DNA from: Dongia_A sp035695765
GTDB lineage: Bacteria > Pseudomonadota > Alphaproteobacteria > Dongiales > Dongiaceae
NCBI GenBank assembly: GCA_035695765.1
Contig: DASRRI010000027.1
Location: 1-64,000, forward strand
Direction of reading: 5' to 3'
DNA: 64,000 nucleotides
Shown here: positions 1 through 8,080 of the stretch, one piece after another
Position numbering within the stretch: position 1 is the first letter of the stretch
Layout: each line of letters opens with the position of its first letter
Notes under the pieces: generated by a model
Databases searched by the model: none
Told to the model about the DNA's origin: nothing
What the model saw: only the letters and a program-made list of their open reading frames with translations
Position numbers and translations under genes: made by a program

Positions 1-135
1 AACCTCGCCGTCCTGCGCAAGCTCGCCATCAACATCCTGCAGACAACGCCAGGACCCCAACGGATGCGTCACAAAATGCTGCACGCCAGATGGAACGAAA
101 CCTTCCTGCTCAATGCCTTGGCTCATATGCGATAG
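1..135 (+). CDS. ISAs1-family transposase, C-terminal fragment (cut by window start)
   Basis: Frame 1 is open from the first base to a TAG at 133-135 and encodes 44 residues beginning NLAVLRKLAINILQ and ending RWNETFLLNALAHMR. This resembles the C-terminus of ISAs1/H-repeat DDE transposases, where an NLA-LRR-ALNLL helix is followed by a basic stretch and a W-x-x-x-(Y/F)LL motif. The 5' part lies outside the window, so intactness cannot be judged. The last 13 bases overlap the 3' end of livM on the other strand, and I see no terminal inverted repeat after the stop. The family call is from memory of the motif, not a search. Confidence 0.7.
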   Translation, partial: NLAVLRKLAINILQTTPGPQRMRHKMLHARWNETFLLNALAHMR

Positions 136-1145
136 CCCTGCCTTTTGGCCAGACGGCGCTTGAGCTTCTCGACGAGGCCCAGGACGCCGTCGGGCGAGAA
201 CAAAACGACGGCCAGGAACGCGCCGCCGATCACCAGGTTGAAGCGCTCGCGCGCGATGAGATCGATCGCGAAGTTGTCCAGCAGCACGAAGATGAGCGCG
301 CCGATGAAAGGACCGATCGGCCGCCCGAGTCCGCCCAGGATCGCGATCACCAGGATGTTGATGGCGGCGCCGACATTGATGGTCCCGGGCGAGATGCGGC
401 CGTTGAACCACACCAGGAACAATCCGCCGAGAGCAGCCGGCACCGCCGCCAGCGCATAGGCCGCCACGCGGTGGGCGCGCACATTGAAGCCGAGCGCCGC
501 CATGCGCCGCGGATTGTCGCGGATCGCCTGCAGCGCAATGCCGAAGGTCGAGCGCGACAGATAGAGCACGCCGAAATAACCGAGCGCAGCAACGCCGAGC
601 GCCAGATAGTAGAAGGGATAGGGTGCGCGCCAGTCTATTCCGAAGACCTGCGGCGGCTTCAGCCCGGCAAATCCGTTGAAGCCGTTGAAGATCGCGTAGT
701 TCTGCTGGCAGAAATAGAAGAACGCCACCGCGATCGCGAGTGTGATCATGATGGTGTAGATGCCTTCGGTGCGCACCGACAGGAAGCCGGTGACGGTCGC
801 GAAAGCGACGGCGATGAGGATCGAGATCGGCAGCACCAGCCACCACGGCCAGCCGAGGCCGAGATTGGCCGAATTCTCGCCGAAGATCGCGAACATGTAA
901 CCCGCCACGCCGGCGATCGCCATCTGCGCCAGCGACACCGTGCCGCCATAGCCGGCCAGCAGCATCAGCGACAATCCGATGAGGCCGAGGAACAAAGTCT
1001 GCGCGCCGATCTGCACGATCCAGAAATCGCTGGCGATGAGTGGATAAGCGAGGAGGAAGAGGCCGAGCACGATCTGATGCGGCCGGACCTGCGCGAGGAT
1101 ATTCGGCGCTGCCGCCGCCCGCGTCTCGGTAAGATCGGCTGCCAT
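123..1145 (-). CDS. livM: Branched-chain amino acid-type ABC transporter permease LivM
   Basis: This 340-residue inner-membrane protein has about nine hydrophobic segments and the LivM-family signature region GFNVRAHRVAAYALAAVPAALGG, followed by GGLGRPIGPFIGALIF, the stretch that contacts the ATPase. It forms the channel with LivH. It lies 2 bp after livH in a leftward operon with an amidohydrolase and two further hydrolases, so the substrate is probably the compound those enzymes degrade rather than a branched-chain amino acid. The ATPase genes livG and livF, which normally follow livM, are not seen; the transposase fragment occupies that position. Confidence 0.93.
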   Translation of the reverse strand: MAADLTETRAAAAPNILAQVRPHQIVLGLFLLAYPLIASDFWIVQIGAQTLFLGLIGLSLMLLAGYGGTVSLAQMAIAGVAGYMFAIFGENSANLGLGWPWWLVLPISILIAVAFATVTGFLSVRTEGIYTIMITLAIAVAFFYFCQQNYAIFNGFNGFAGLKPPQVFGIDWRAPYPFYYLALGVAALGYFGVLYLSRSTFGIALQAIRDNPRRMAALGFNVRAHRVAAYALAAVPAALGGLFLVWFNGRISPGTINVGAAINILVIAILGGLGRPIGPFIGALIFVLLDNFAIDLIARERFNLVIGGAFLAVVLFSPDGVLGLVEKLKRRLAKRQGYRI

Positions 1146-1147
1146 CG

Positions 1148-2008
1148 TCAGGCCCGCTTGCCCATGATGCCCTGCGGCCGAAAGGCCAGCACGAGCACCA
1201 TGATGAGGAAAGTGTAGACGACGCCGTAGGTCGGCGAATAAGCGAGGCCGAATTGCTCCGCCATGCCGATGAGCAACGCGCCGATGGCGGCACCCACGAT
1301 CGAACCCATGCCGCCGACGATGGTGACGATGAGCGAGGCCAGCAGATAGCGCACATCCTCGCCCGGTGCGATGGAGAGCGCCGTCCCGCCGACCACGCCG
1401 GCGAAGCCCGCCAGGCCGGCGCCGATCGCGAAGGTGACGGCAAAGACCAGCGGCACGTTGACACCGGTCGCCGCCAGCATGGCGCGGTCATCGACGCCCG
1501 CGCGGATCATCATCCCGATCGGCGTCTTGTTGAGGAACAGCCACAGGCCGATCCCGATCGCGATCGAAGCGCCGAGGATGACCAACCGATACATCGAATA
1601 GATTTTCACCAGAGGCAGCGCGACCGTGCCGGTCAGGATCTCCGGTGCGTCGAACTGATAGGTGTTGCCGCTCCAGATCCACAGCATGAGGTCGGCCAGC
1701 ACGATGGAAAGGCCGATCGTCACCATGGTCTGGCGCATATCCTGGCCCTCCATGTGGCGGAAGATCAGGAGCTGCAGCAGGAGTCCCACCAGCGCCATCG
1801 CGAAGAAGCCGGCGGCCACGCCCAGGTACCAGGAACCCGTCCACTGGATCGCGCTGTAGCCGATATAGGCGCCCAGCAGATAGAGCGAGCCGTGCGCGAG
1901 GTTGACATTGCGCATCAGCCCGAACACCAGCGAAAACCCGCTCGCCACCAGGAAATAGAGCGCCGCCAACGTGAGGCCGTTGAGGAAGGTGAGGAGGAAG
2001 AGTTTCAC
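1148..2008 (-). CDS. livH: Branched-chain amino acid-type ABC transporter permease LivH
   Basis: This 286-residue integral membrane protein begins MKLFLLTFLNGLTLAALYFL and carries the LivH-typical GFSLVFGLMRNVNLAHGSLYLLGAY segment near residues 25-50 and a C-terminal GGMGSIVGAAIGALLIG motif. It pairs with LivM, encoded 2 bp downstream. Length and topology fit the family. No Liv-type substrate-binding protein is found within the operon, so the complete importer must draw that subunit and the ATPases from elsewhere. About 250 bp separate it from the upstream amidohydrolase gene, filled by an inverted-repeat element. Confidence 0.93.
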   Translation of the reverse strand: MKLFLLTFLNGLTLAALYFLVASGFSLVFGLMRNVNLAHGSLYLLGAYIGYSAIQWTGSWYLGVAAGFFAMALVGLLLQLLIFRHMEGQDMRQTMVTIGLSIVLADLMLWIWSGNTYQFDAPEILTGTVALPLVKIYSMYRLVILGASIAIGIGLWLFLNKTPIGMMIRAGVDDRAMLAATGVNVPLVFAVTFAIGAGLAGFAGVVGGTALSIAPGEDVRYLLASLIVTIVGGMGSIVGAAIGALLIGMAEQFGLAYSPTYGVVYTFLIMVLVLAFRPQGIMGKRA

Positions 2009-2052
2009 GTCCCCACGCCCCTAGTAAGTTTTCCCTTCCTCCAAATCAGATT

Positions 2053-2229
2053 CCCCTTCCCCCCTTGCGGAGGAAGGATGCGGAGGCTTAGCGAGCAGCG
2101 CGAGCTTAGCCGGAGCTGGATGGGGGGTAGCGCGGCGACAGCCGCGCGCGCTCGCGAGAGCGCAATCCGTCGAGAATGCAGCGCTGCATCACCCCCCATC
2201 CCGACCTTCCCCCACAAGGAGGGAAGGGG
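2053..2229. repeat. Intergenic palindromic (REP/BIME-like) element
   Basis: The gap between livH and the amidohydrolase gene holds an extended imperfect inverted repeat. The left arm near 2053-2074 (CCCCTTCCCC...GGAGGAAG) matches the reverse complement of 2206-2229. A perfect inner pair, GGATGGGGGG at 2118-2127 and CCCCCCATCC at 2192-2201, sits inside it. Such purine/pyrimidine-skewed palindromes are common intergenic repeats in alphaproteobacteria. It would form a strong hairpin in the operon mRNA and could stabilise or partly terminate the message before livHM. Confidence 0.6.
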
Positions 2230-2262
2230 TCTTTGTATGTGTTTCCCCCGTCCCATCGAGCC

Positions 2263-3540
2263 CTACATCGCAATCCGTTGCCGGCTCGGCATCATGTCGG
2301 GCATGCGGTGGAATTCGCCGTCTTTCATCACGGCGAGGATGCGGGTCTTGTCCTGCAGAATGCGGATGTTGGCGACCGGGTCGCCGTCCACCAGCAGGAT
2401 ATCGGCGAGATAGCCCGGCTTCAGCTGGCCCAATTCATTCGGCCGACCCATGATCTCGCCGCCGAGCCTGGTCGCGGAAACCAGGGCCTCGGTCGAGGTC
2501 ATGCCGACCATCTCGACGAAATATTCGAGGTCCTTGGCGTTGGTGCCATGCGGGGTCCAGGCGAAGCCATAATCGCCGCCGGGCAGGATGCGGATGCCGC
2601 GCCGGTGCATCTTGCGCATGGTCTCGACAGCGATCTGCAGCTCGCGCTCATAATAGATGCCGAGAGGTGAATCAGGCTTGATGCCATAGGGGCCGGCCTG
2701 ACGCGCGGTGTTGACCAGCCAGGCGAGACCGGGCCCGACAAAGAACTTGTCCTTCTGTGCCGCCAGCATGTCGATGGTTTCGTCGCTGGCGTACGACGCG
2801 TGATAGATGATCTGGATGCCGTGCCGGATGCACTGCCGCACCGATTCATCGGAACGTGCGTGCGCCGCGAGCCGCAGCCCCCGGCGCTTGGCTTCGCTCA
2901 CTGCCATCGCAATCTCTTCCTCGCTCATGGGCGAGGTATTGGCGGGGCAGTCCGTCATCTCTTCGCCGGAGAGATTGAGCTTGATGGTGTCGCAGCCGTA
3001 TTTGATGAAAGTGCGGACGGCCCTGCGCATCTCTTCGGGGCCGCTCACCACCCAGCCGAAGGACAGCTCCTTGCTGTCGACGTGCGGTGGCGTGGTGTCG
3101 CCGAGGCCGCCCAGGGTCGCGATCTCCTGGCTGGCCGCCAGATAGCGCGGGCCGGGGATCATGCCGGAATCGATCGCGTTGCGGATGACGACGTCGAGCC
3201 GCGGCTTCGCCGCCGCCGCGCCGACGCAGGATGTCCAGCCCATGTCGATATAGGTCTTGGCAGACTTTGCCGCGAACAGAGTGTGCTCCTCCGGCGGCAT
3301 GCGGAAGATCGCGTCGAGTGACGCGGCGTTGTTCCAGGAAAGATGCGTGTGCGCCTCGGTCATGCCGGGCATCAGGGTCGCACCGGCTCCGTCGATCACC
3401 GTGTGGCCATTGGCGGGAACAGTGCGGCTGCCGCGCCCGACATGCTTGATGCGGTTACCCTGGACCAGGACCTCGCCGAGGTAGCCGGGCTCGCCGGTGC
3501 CGTCGAAGATACGCACGTTGGTGAAGAGGACTGTGCCCAT
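2263..3540 (-). CDS. Metal-dependent amidohydrolase (imidazolonepropionase-like)
   Basis: The 425-residue protein has amidohydrolase-superfamily architecture: an N-terminal beta-sandwich segment, then PGMTEAHTHLSW with the metal-binding H64-x-H66 pair, later candidate ligands in LAAHARSD and IIYHASYASD, and an aspartate in GGDYGFAWTPHG. The closing LKPGYLADILLVDGDP is typical of the imidazolonepropionase-like subgroup. It probably hydrolyses a cyclic or linear amide in the cytoplasm. A strong ribosome-binding site (GAAGGAGAAGG) precedes the ATG. It sits between an alpha/beta hydrolase and livHM in one operon. The exact substrate cannot be read from the sequence. Confidence 0.85.
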   Translation of the reverse strand: MGTVLFTNVRIFDGTGEPGYLGEVLVQGNRIKHVGRGSRTVPANGHTVIDGAGATLMPGMTEAHTHLSWNNAASLDAIFRMPPEEHTLFAAKSAKTYIDMGWTSCVGAAAAKPRLDVVIRNAIDSGMIPGPRYLAASQEIATLGGLGDTTPPHVDSKELSFGWVVSGPEEMRRAVRTFIKYGCDTIKLNLSGEEMTDCPANTSPMSEEEIAMAVSEAKRRGLRLAAHARSDESVRQCIRHGIQIIYHASYASDETIDMLAAQKDKFFVGPGLAWLVNTARQAGPYGIKPDSPLGIYYERELQIAVETMRKMHRRGIRILPGGDYGFAWTPHGTNAKDLEYFVEMVGMTSTEALVSATRLGGEIMGRPNELGQLKPGYLADILLVDGDPVANIRILQDKTRILAVMKDGEFHRMPDMMPSRQRIAM

Positions 3541-3567
3541 GACCTTCTCCTTCGGCGCTGGCAGCGC

Positions 3568-4347
3568 CTATCGTACGCTTGACAGGAATTCCTTGAGCAG
3601 AGTGTTCACGTCGTTCGCGGCCTCGAAGGTCAGCCAATGGCCAACCCGCGGCAGCACATGCACCCGCGCGCCTTTGAGCTTGTCCGCCAAGCCGCGCGCC
3701 ACCGAAGGCGGCGCAACCACGTCATCCTCGCCCGCGATCAGCAAAGTAGGGCACGTGATCGCGGCCGGATCAGCCGCCACCGCGTTGCTCAACGCCTCGC
3801 AATGTGCGGCATAGCCATCCGGCGCCTGCCGCATCAGTGATTCGCGCGCCGCGGCGATGGCGACGGGATTGCCGGCTTTGCTCTGGCTAGAGGTCGCCGC
3901 CTGCACCACGGCATCGGCGACCGCGCTCATGCCTTCGGCCCGCACCTTCTGGGCGCGGTCCTTCAGCCCCTTGCGCGCGGCATCCGGCGGCGCCGTCAAT
4001 ACGCCGATCAGCGCCAGCGAGCGCACCAGTTTCGGCGCGCGCACGGCGACGTGCTGGCAGACGATCGTGCCCATGGAATGACCGGCTAGATGCGCGCGCT
4101 CGATGCCCAGCTTTTCCGCAGTGCGGATCACCAGGTCCGCCAGCAGGTCGATCGACAGGACATCGGACGGCAGCGGCGAACGGCCCGACCCCGGCAGGTC
4201 CGGACGAATGACGCGGAACCGTCCGGCGAACACGCTCATCTGCGGCGTCCAGCTGTTGCTGGTGCCGCCGAGGCCATGGAGCAGGATGACGGGATCGCCG
4301 TCGCCGTCGATCTCCACCGCCATGCGTTCGACGATCTGGGTGCTCAT
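3568..4347 (-). CDS. Alpha/beta hydrolase (enol-lactonase-like)
   Basis: The start was set at ATG 4345-4347, which overlaps the stop of the upstream FAH-family gene by four bases (ATGA); a longer frame would bury 260 bp in that gene. The 259-residue product shows ILLHGLGGTSNSW (oxyanion region), a nucleophile elbow GHSMG with Ser91, an acid region GEDDVVAP and a C-terminal VGHW histidine, a complete Ser-Asp-His triad. Similarity is to 3-oxoadipate enol-lactonase-type and C-C bond hydrolases. With the FAH protein it probably cleaves or delactonises a pathway intermediate. Confidence 0.85.
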   Translation of the reverse strand: MSTQIVERMAVEIDGDGDPVILLHGLGGTSNSWTPQMSVFAGRFRVIRPDLPGSGRSPLPSDVLSIDLLADLVIRTAEKLGIERAHLAGHSMGTIVCQHVAVRAPKLVRSLALIGVLTAPPDAARKGLKDRAQKVRAEGMSAVADAVVQAATSSQSKAGNPVAIAAARESLMRQAPDGYAAHCEALSNAVAADPAAITCPTLLIAGEDDVVAPPSVARGLADKLKGARVHVLPRVGHWLTFEAANDVNTLLKEFLSSVR

Positions 4348-5240
4348 TGGGCTGCCTTCCGGGCGCCCAGCTCCGCCACCGCATTCTCCAGCCGGCCTAG
4401 CCCGTCGATCTCGATCGCCACCCGGTCGCCGGGCTTCAGATATTTTGGCGGATTGAACCCGATCCCCACCCCGGCCGGTGTCCCGGTCGCGATCAGGTCG
4501 CCGGTCTTCAAGGTGATACCGGCCGACAGGGTCTCGATCAGGGTCGGAACGTCGAAGATGAGGTCGCGGGTATTGGCGTCCTGGCGCAACTCGCCATTCA
4601 CCCAGCAACGCACGTTTGTATTGCCGAGGTCGATCTCATCCGCCGTAGCGGCGATCGGCCCCATCGGGCAGAAGCTGTCCTGCGACTTGCCGATCAGCCA
4701 CTGTTTGTGCCGGCCCTGCAGGTCGCGGGCGGTCACGTCGTTGACGATGATGTAGCCCCAGACGTGCTGGAGAGCCTCGGCCTTGCGGATGCCGCGCCCG
4801 CCCTTGCCGATCACGACACACAATTCCGCCTCGTAGTCGATGGCGCTGGAGACTGCGGGGTCGAACAGGATGGGCGCGCCCGGGCCGGTCACGCTCTCCG
4901 GCACCTTGGAAAAGATGATCGGGGCATCGGGGACGGCGCCGGAGGCGGCCGAAGAGTCGAACCCGCTGCGGGCGAATTCGTGGGCGTGCTCGTAGTAGTT
5001 CTTGCCGACGCAGAAGATGTTGCGCGCCGGCCTGGGAAATGGCGCCCGAACTTGGCTTGGATGAAGGCTGAGGGTCACGTCCGCCAGCGCAACCGGCCGG
5101 CCCGCCACGTGCGCGGCGACGATTGCCGCAACACCGAGAGCTGCCTCATCCTCGCTCAGGCGATAGGGGCGAACGCGTCCGTCGGCCTCCCATAGGCCGA
5201 CGCCCGGACGATCGTCGCGTTCGAACGCGACCAGTTTCAC
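4344..5240 (-). CDS. Fumarylacetoacetate hydrolase (FAH) family protein
   Basis: The 298-residue protein contains the FAH fold hallmarks: NIFCVGKNYYEHA (about residues 68-80), a metal-binding DYEAELCVVIGKGGRGI segment, GYIIVNDVTARDLQ, and the C-terminal TGTPAGVGIGFNPP-K-L-PGD motif. Members are Mg/Mn-dependent hydrolases, hydratases or decarboxylases acting on 2-keto acids or acylpyruvates. It is the first gene of a leftward operon and its start faces a GntR-family regulator across 140 bp containing inverted repeats. Substrate is unknown; pairing with an alpha/beta hydrolase suggests ring-cleavage or keto-acid chemistry. Confidence 0.88.
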   Translation of the reverse strand: MKLVAFERDDRPGVGLWEADGRVRPYRLSEDEAALGVAAIVAAHVAGRPVALADVTLSLHPSQVRAPFPRPARNIFCVGKNYYEHAHEFARSGFDSSAASGAVPDAPIIFSKVPESVTGPGAPILFDPAVSSAIDYEAELCVVIGKGGRGIRKAEALQHVWGYIIVNDVTARDLQGRHKQWLIGKSQDSFCPMGPIAATADEIDLGNTNVRCWVNGELRQDANTRDLIFDVPTLIETLSAGITLKTGDLIATGTPAGVGIGFNPPKYLKPGDRVAIEIDGLGRLENAVAELGARKAAQ

Positions 5241-5257
5241 GTATCTCTCCCAGTAAC

Positions 5258-5283
5258 TGAACCAAAGTTAGACCATTGGTTCA
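5258..5283. promoter_or_regulatory. Inverted repeat in the divergent FAH/GntR promoter region
   Basis: TGAACCAA at 5258-5265 and its exact reverse complement TTGGTTCA at 5276-5283 are separated by 10 bp. The repeat lies 18 bp upstream of the FAH-family gene start, between it and the divergent regulator. It is a plausible operator for the GntR protein or part of the catabolic promoter. Binding is inferred from position and symmetry only. Confidence 0.55.
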
Positions 5284-5353
5284 TTTATTCTTATGGCGAT
5301 TATGCTACATCTGCGCGTCACAGAGTCAATCGCGAACTTTGCCCTTGAGTTAT

Positions 5354-5370
5354 TTGATCCACTGGATCAA
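5354..5370. promoter_or_regulatory. 17-bp perfect palindrome, candidate GntR operator
   Basis: TTGATCCACTGGATCAA has two perfect 8-base arms around one central base. It ends 12 bp before the ATG at 5383 chosen for the GntR regulator. FCD-type GntR proteins bind short palindromes of this size, so this is the best candidate autoregulatory operator. A longer reading frame would place it inside the coding region, which argues for the shorter start. Confidence 0.6.
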
Positions 5371-5382
5371 CATGGCATCATC

Positions 5383-6132
5383 ATGGAAGGCAGCTCCGTA
5401 CCACCACGACGACCGCGCGCGCGCACCCAGGCCGCCGCCAACGAGATCCGCCAGCAGATCCTGTCGGGGACCTGGGCCAGCGGCCGCCCCCTCCCGCCTG
5501 AGCGGGACATGGCGGCCCAGTTCGGGGTCGCCCGCAACACCCTGCGCCGGATCATCCAGGAGCTGGAGGAAGAGGGGCTGATCGAGAGCCACCCCGGCCG
5601 CGGTACCTTTGTCCGGCTCTCGCCGTTGGGGGATCCGATGAGCCAGGCCGAGGGCCTGGCCGGATCCTTGGGCGATGGCGCAGCCCCCGATTTCGCCAAG
5701 CGCCTGCGCGGCGCCAGCCCGGCCGATCTCATGGAAGTGCGCGTGCTGCTGGAACCCCTGGTGGCGGAGCTGGCCGCCAGCCGAGCGACGGCGGAGGATA
5801 TCGCGGCAATGGAGACCGCGCTCAAGAATTCAATCCATGCCAAGGGCCTGGCGGAGTTCGAGCACTGGGACGCCCAGCTGCACCTCGCGATCTTCCGCGC
5901 AGCCCGTAACGCCATCCTGCTGGCCTGGTGCGAGGCCATCAACATCGTGCGCAATGAACCAGGATGGTACCGCCTCAAGAAGCGCAGCGTCACGCCGGAG
6001 CTGCGCAGCACGTATGACCGCGAGCATACCGAGCTGGTCGCCGCCTTGCGCGACCGCGATCCCGATCTGGCGCGCGAGCTGGTGCGCAAGCACATGGTGC
6101 GGGTGCGCGATTCCCTGCTGCCGATGCGGTGA
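5383..6132 (+). CDS. GntR-family transcriptional regulator (FadR/FCD subfamily)
   Basis: With the start at ATG 5383 the protein has 249 residues: an N-terminal winged helix (NEIRQQILSGTWASGRPLPP followed by FGVARNTLRRIIQELEEEGLIESHPGRGTFV) and a C-terminal all-helical FCD domain with FEHWDAQLHLAIFRAARN and a DREHTELVAAL segment, which usually bind metal and a carboxylate ligand. An upstream in-frame start at 5293 would add 30 residues and swallow the 5354-5370 palindrome. The gene is divergent from the FAH-hydrolase-liv operon, so it is probably that operon's ligand-responsive repressor. A GFA-like gene follows closely. Confidence 0.88.
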   Translation: MEGSSVPPRRPRARTQAAANEIRQQILSGTWASGRPLPPERDMAAQFGVARNTLRRIIQELEEEGLIESHPGRGTFVRLSPLGDPMSQAEGLAGSLGDGAAPDFAKRLRGASPADLMEVRVLLEPLVAELAASRATAEDIAAMETALKNSIHAKGLAEFEHWDAQLHLAIFRAARNAILLAWCEAINIVRNEPGWYRLKKRSVTPELRSTYDREHTELVAALRDRDPDLARELVRKHMVRVRDSLLPMR

Positions 6133-6140
6133 GCGGTCCG

Positions 6141-6500
6141 ATGCTGACGGCGACATGCCATTGCGGCGCTGTGCGCCTGACAGTTCCCAGAAAGCCCCGC
6201 AGCGTCACCGACTGCAACTGCTCGATCTGCCGCCGCTATGGTGTGCTCTGGGCCTATTACAAGGCTTCGAGCGTCCGCATCGAAGCAAAGCGCGGCACCA
6301 CGGACTCCTATTCCTGGGGCCGGAAGGTCTTGCGCTTCGTCCGGTGCGCCAATTGCGGCTGCGTGATGTGCTGGCAGCGGGTCCGGCCAGACCCCGCGCG
6401 GCATATGGGCGTCAACGCCCGCAACTTTACACTCGAAATCCTGAGTTCACTCCGCATCCAACCGCTCGATGGAGCGGCCTGGGGTGACGGAACGCACTGA
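6141..6500 (+). CDS. GFA/CENP-V-type zinc-binding protein
   Basis: The product shows the glutathione-dependent formaldehyde-activating enzyme fold: TCHCGAVRL, DCNCSICRRYG and CANCGC supply the zinc-ligand cysteines. About 119 residues is normal for the family. Start ATG 6141 puts TCHCG just after the N-terminus; a GTG at 6129 overlapping the regulator stop is the alternative. It probably shares a transcript with the GntR gene. Most proteins with this fold have no proven formaldehyde activity, so the function is best left as a GFA-like protein. Confidence 0.8.
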   Translation: MLTATCHCGAVRLTVPRKPRSVTDCNCSICRRYGVLWAYYKASSVRIEAKRGTTDSYSWGRKVLRFVRCANCGCVMCWQRVRPDPARHMGVNARNFTLEILSSLRIQPLDGAAWGDGTH

Positions 6501-6569
6501 AGGCCGGAGCATTTTCCGCCGAAGTAGACGCCGGTTCGGCGCAGAAAATGCGACCAGCGCGGCGAAACT

Positions 6570-7238
6570 CTACGGCGCGGCGCGCGCCGTGATCACCACG
6601 TTGACCTGCATGGCGGCGGCATCGCCGGGCGCCAGCTCGGTGCGCGATGGGATCGGTCCGGCGACTCCCGCCTGCTCGATCGCGGCGGCAGACATCTGAG
6701 TCAGCAAGAGCAATTTGCCCCAGCGGTCGGGATCGTTGATCGCGACGCCCTTGCCCTGCACCATGATCTCGTTGGGGAAGCTGCGCAAGGCGCCGCCGAG
6801 CGCGAACAGCACACCGTCTTTTTTCGCACCGCCGCCTTCATTGAGCTCCGCGATCAGGATGCTGGTCGGCAACGCGACGATGACATGATCATGATCGCCG
6901 CTGAGGCCGAGCTCGGCGAGCTTGGGATCCTTCGCGAAGGAATTCTTGAGCAGCGAGAGCAGGTAGTTGGGGCTGCGCGCCGCTTCTGCGCTCTCCGGAA
7001 TCATGCCGCGCTCCACCGGCTGCGGTGCCTGGAGGTCGAGATGCGCGCGGCCGGGGATCGAGCCTACGATCTTCTGGAACTTCTCCTGGTCGATCGACAC
7101 CATCGAGAACAGCAACACGAAACAGGCCAGCAGGCAGCTGACGAAATCCGCGAAGCTCATCAGCCAGGGCGGCTGAAGGCCTTCTTCCGGTGGCGTAACC
7201 GCAGGCGGCTGATTGGGACGATGTGGCGCGGGCATCAT
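6570..7238 (-). CDS. MotB-like membrane protein with a conserved membrane Asp
   Basis: The start ATG at 7236-7238 overlaps the stop of the upstream gene (ATGA), giving 222 residues. A single N-terminal membrane helix reads PPWLMSFADFVSCLLACFVLLFSM. The tryptophan, (S/T)FAD and FVLLFSM pattern matches the MotB stator helix, including the aspartate that binds protons in MotB. The periplasmic part ends in a weak OmpA-like region (ALRSFPNEIMVQGKG and VNVVITA) lacking the usual peptidoglycan-binding NxxLSxxRA motif. No motA-like gene is adjacent. A stator-type or energised-complex role is possible, but flagellar use is unproven. Confidence 0.65.
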   Translation of the reverse strand: MMPAPHRPNQPPAVTPPEEGLQPPWLMSFADFVSCLLACFVLLFSMVSIDQEKFQKIVGSIPGRAHLDLQAPQPVERGMIPESAEAARSPNYLLSLLKNSFAKDPKLAELGLSGDHDHVIVALPTSILIAELNEGGGAKKDGVLFALGGALRSFPNEIMVQGKGVAINDPDRWGKLLLLTQMSAAAIEQAGVAGPIPSRTELAPGDAAAMQVNVVITARAAP

Positions 7239-7999
7239 GGCGCCGGCTCCTCGGCTGCAGGCGCCAGTGCCACGGCGATGCCGATGCGCTTGGGATCGCA
7301 CGATGCGATGCCGATCGAGAATTGCCGCAGCGGCGCATGCTCGGCCGAGAGTGCCGAGCCGATCGCCACGGCACGCTCGCGCAACTGATCGCTGGGATCC
7401 GTCGCGCACAGCCGCATCTCGATATGCGGCGTCAAACGTTGCGGGATGCCATCCAGCGATTGCACCACTTCGCGCAGCACGGTGGGGAATAGCGGCGCGA
7501 GCGCGGCGCTGTCCGCCGGGAAAGCCAGATCGGTCGGCAGCCAGAGCACCTGATGGTCCGAGGCCGGCCCAGGCTTGCCGCCCATCAGCGGCACCAGCGA
7601 TTGGATGCGATGGGTGAGGCCGGCGATATAGTCACGCGCGACCTCTTCGTCCTTTTTCACGGGCACGTCCTCGGCGGTCACGGCATTGCCGGAGAAAGCC
7701 TCCTGAACACTTGCGATCGCCGCCTCTGACTTCGTCTTGTCATGCAGCGAAATGCTCGTCAGCACGATGAAGAAGGTGAGGATGAGGATGATGAGGCCGA
7801 CAAAGGTCGGCAGGCTGGGATTGCGCGCCTGAGAGGCAGGGCGCGGCGGCGCCATCACCGGAACACGCCAGCGCACAGCCTGGGTCAAGCTGGAAGTCGG
7901 GCTGGCCTGGGGCGCCGCTTCGCCATTCAGGCTCTTGGAAGCGCCATCGGTGGCGGCTGTCCCGCGCACGGGCTCGATCGTATCGCTCATCGTGTCCAT
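7235..7999 (-). CDS. Membrane-anchored protein paired with the MotB-like protein
   Basis: This 254-residue protein has a roughly 55-residue cytoplasmic Ala/Pro-rich leader, one membrane helix (LPTFVGLIILILTFFIVLTSI, about residues 66-86) and a periplasmic domain ending in a degenerate OmpA-like pattern: LAFPADSAALAPLF, an EMRLCATDPS strand and LRERAVAIGSALS. Its helix position matches that of the downstream MotB-like partner, but the membrane aspartate is absent. The four-base overlap with that gene indicates coupled translation and probably a hetero-oligomer. An internal start at 7990 is also possible. I do not recognise a named family. Confidence 0.6.
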   Translation of the reverse strand: MDTMSDTIEPVRGTAATDGASKSLNGEAAPQASPTSSLTQAVRWRVPVMAPPRPASQARNPSLPTFVGLIILILTFFIVLTSISLHDKTKSEAAIASVQEAFSGNAVTAEDVPVKKDEEVARDYIAGLTHRIQSLVPLMGGKPGPASDHQVLWLPTDLAFPADSAALAPLFPTVLREVVQSLDGIPQRLTPHIEMRLCATDPSDQLRERAVAIGSALSAEHAPLRQFSIGIASCDPKRIGIAVALAPAAEEPAP

Positions 8000-8080
8000 G
8001 GATTCGGGATCGGTCGCTCACAGCCGGGCACGGCTTCCATCCACACATATTATGCTTAAGAAGGCCTTAAAATGACTCTT

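Noticed and set aside
90..1217. Long plus-strand open frame opposite livM and the end of livH
   Set aside because: Arg/His/Glu/Asp-rich, no domain, no ribosome-binding site; it is the antisense shadow of two clear permease genes in G+C-rich DNA.
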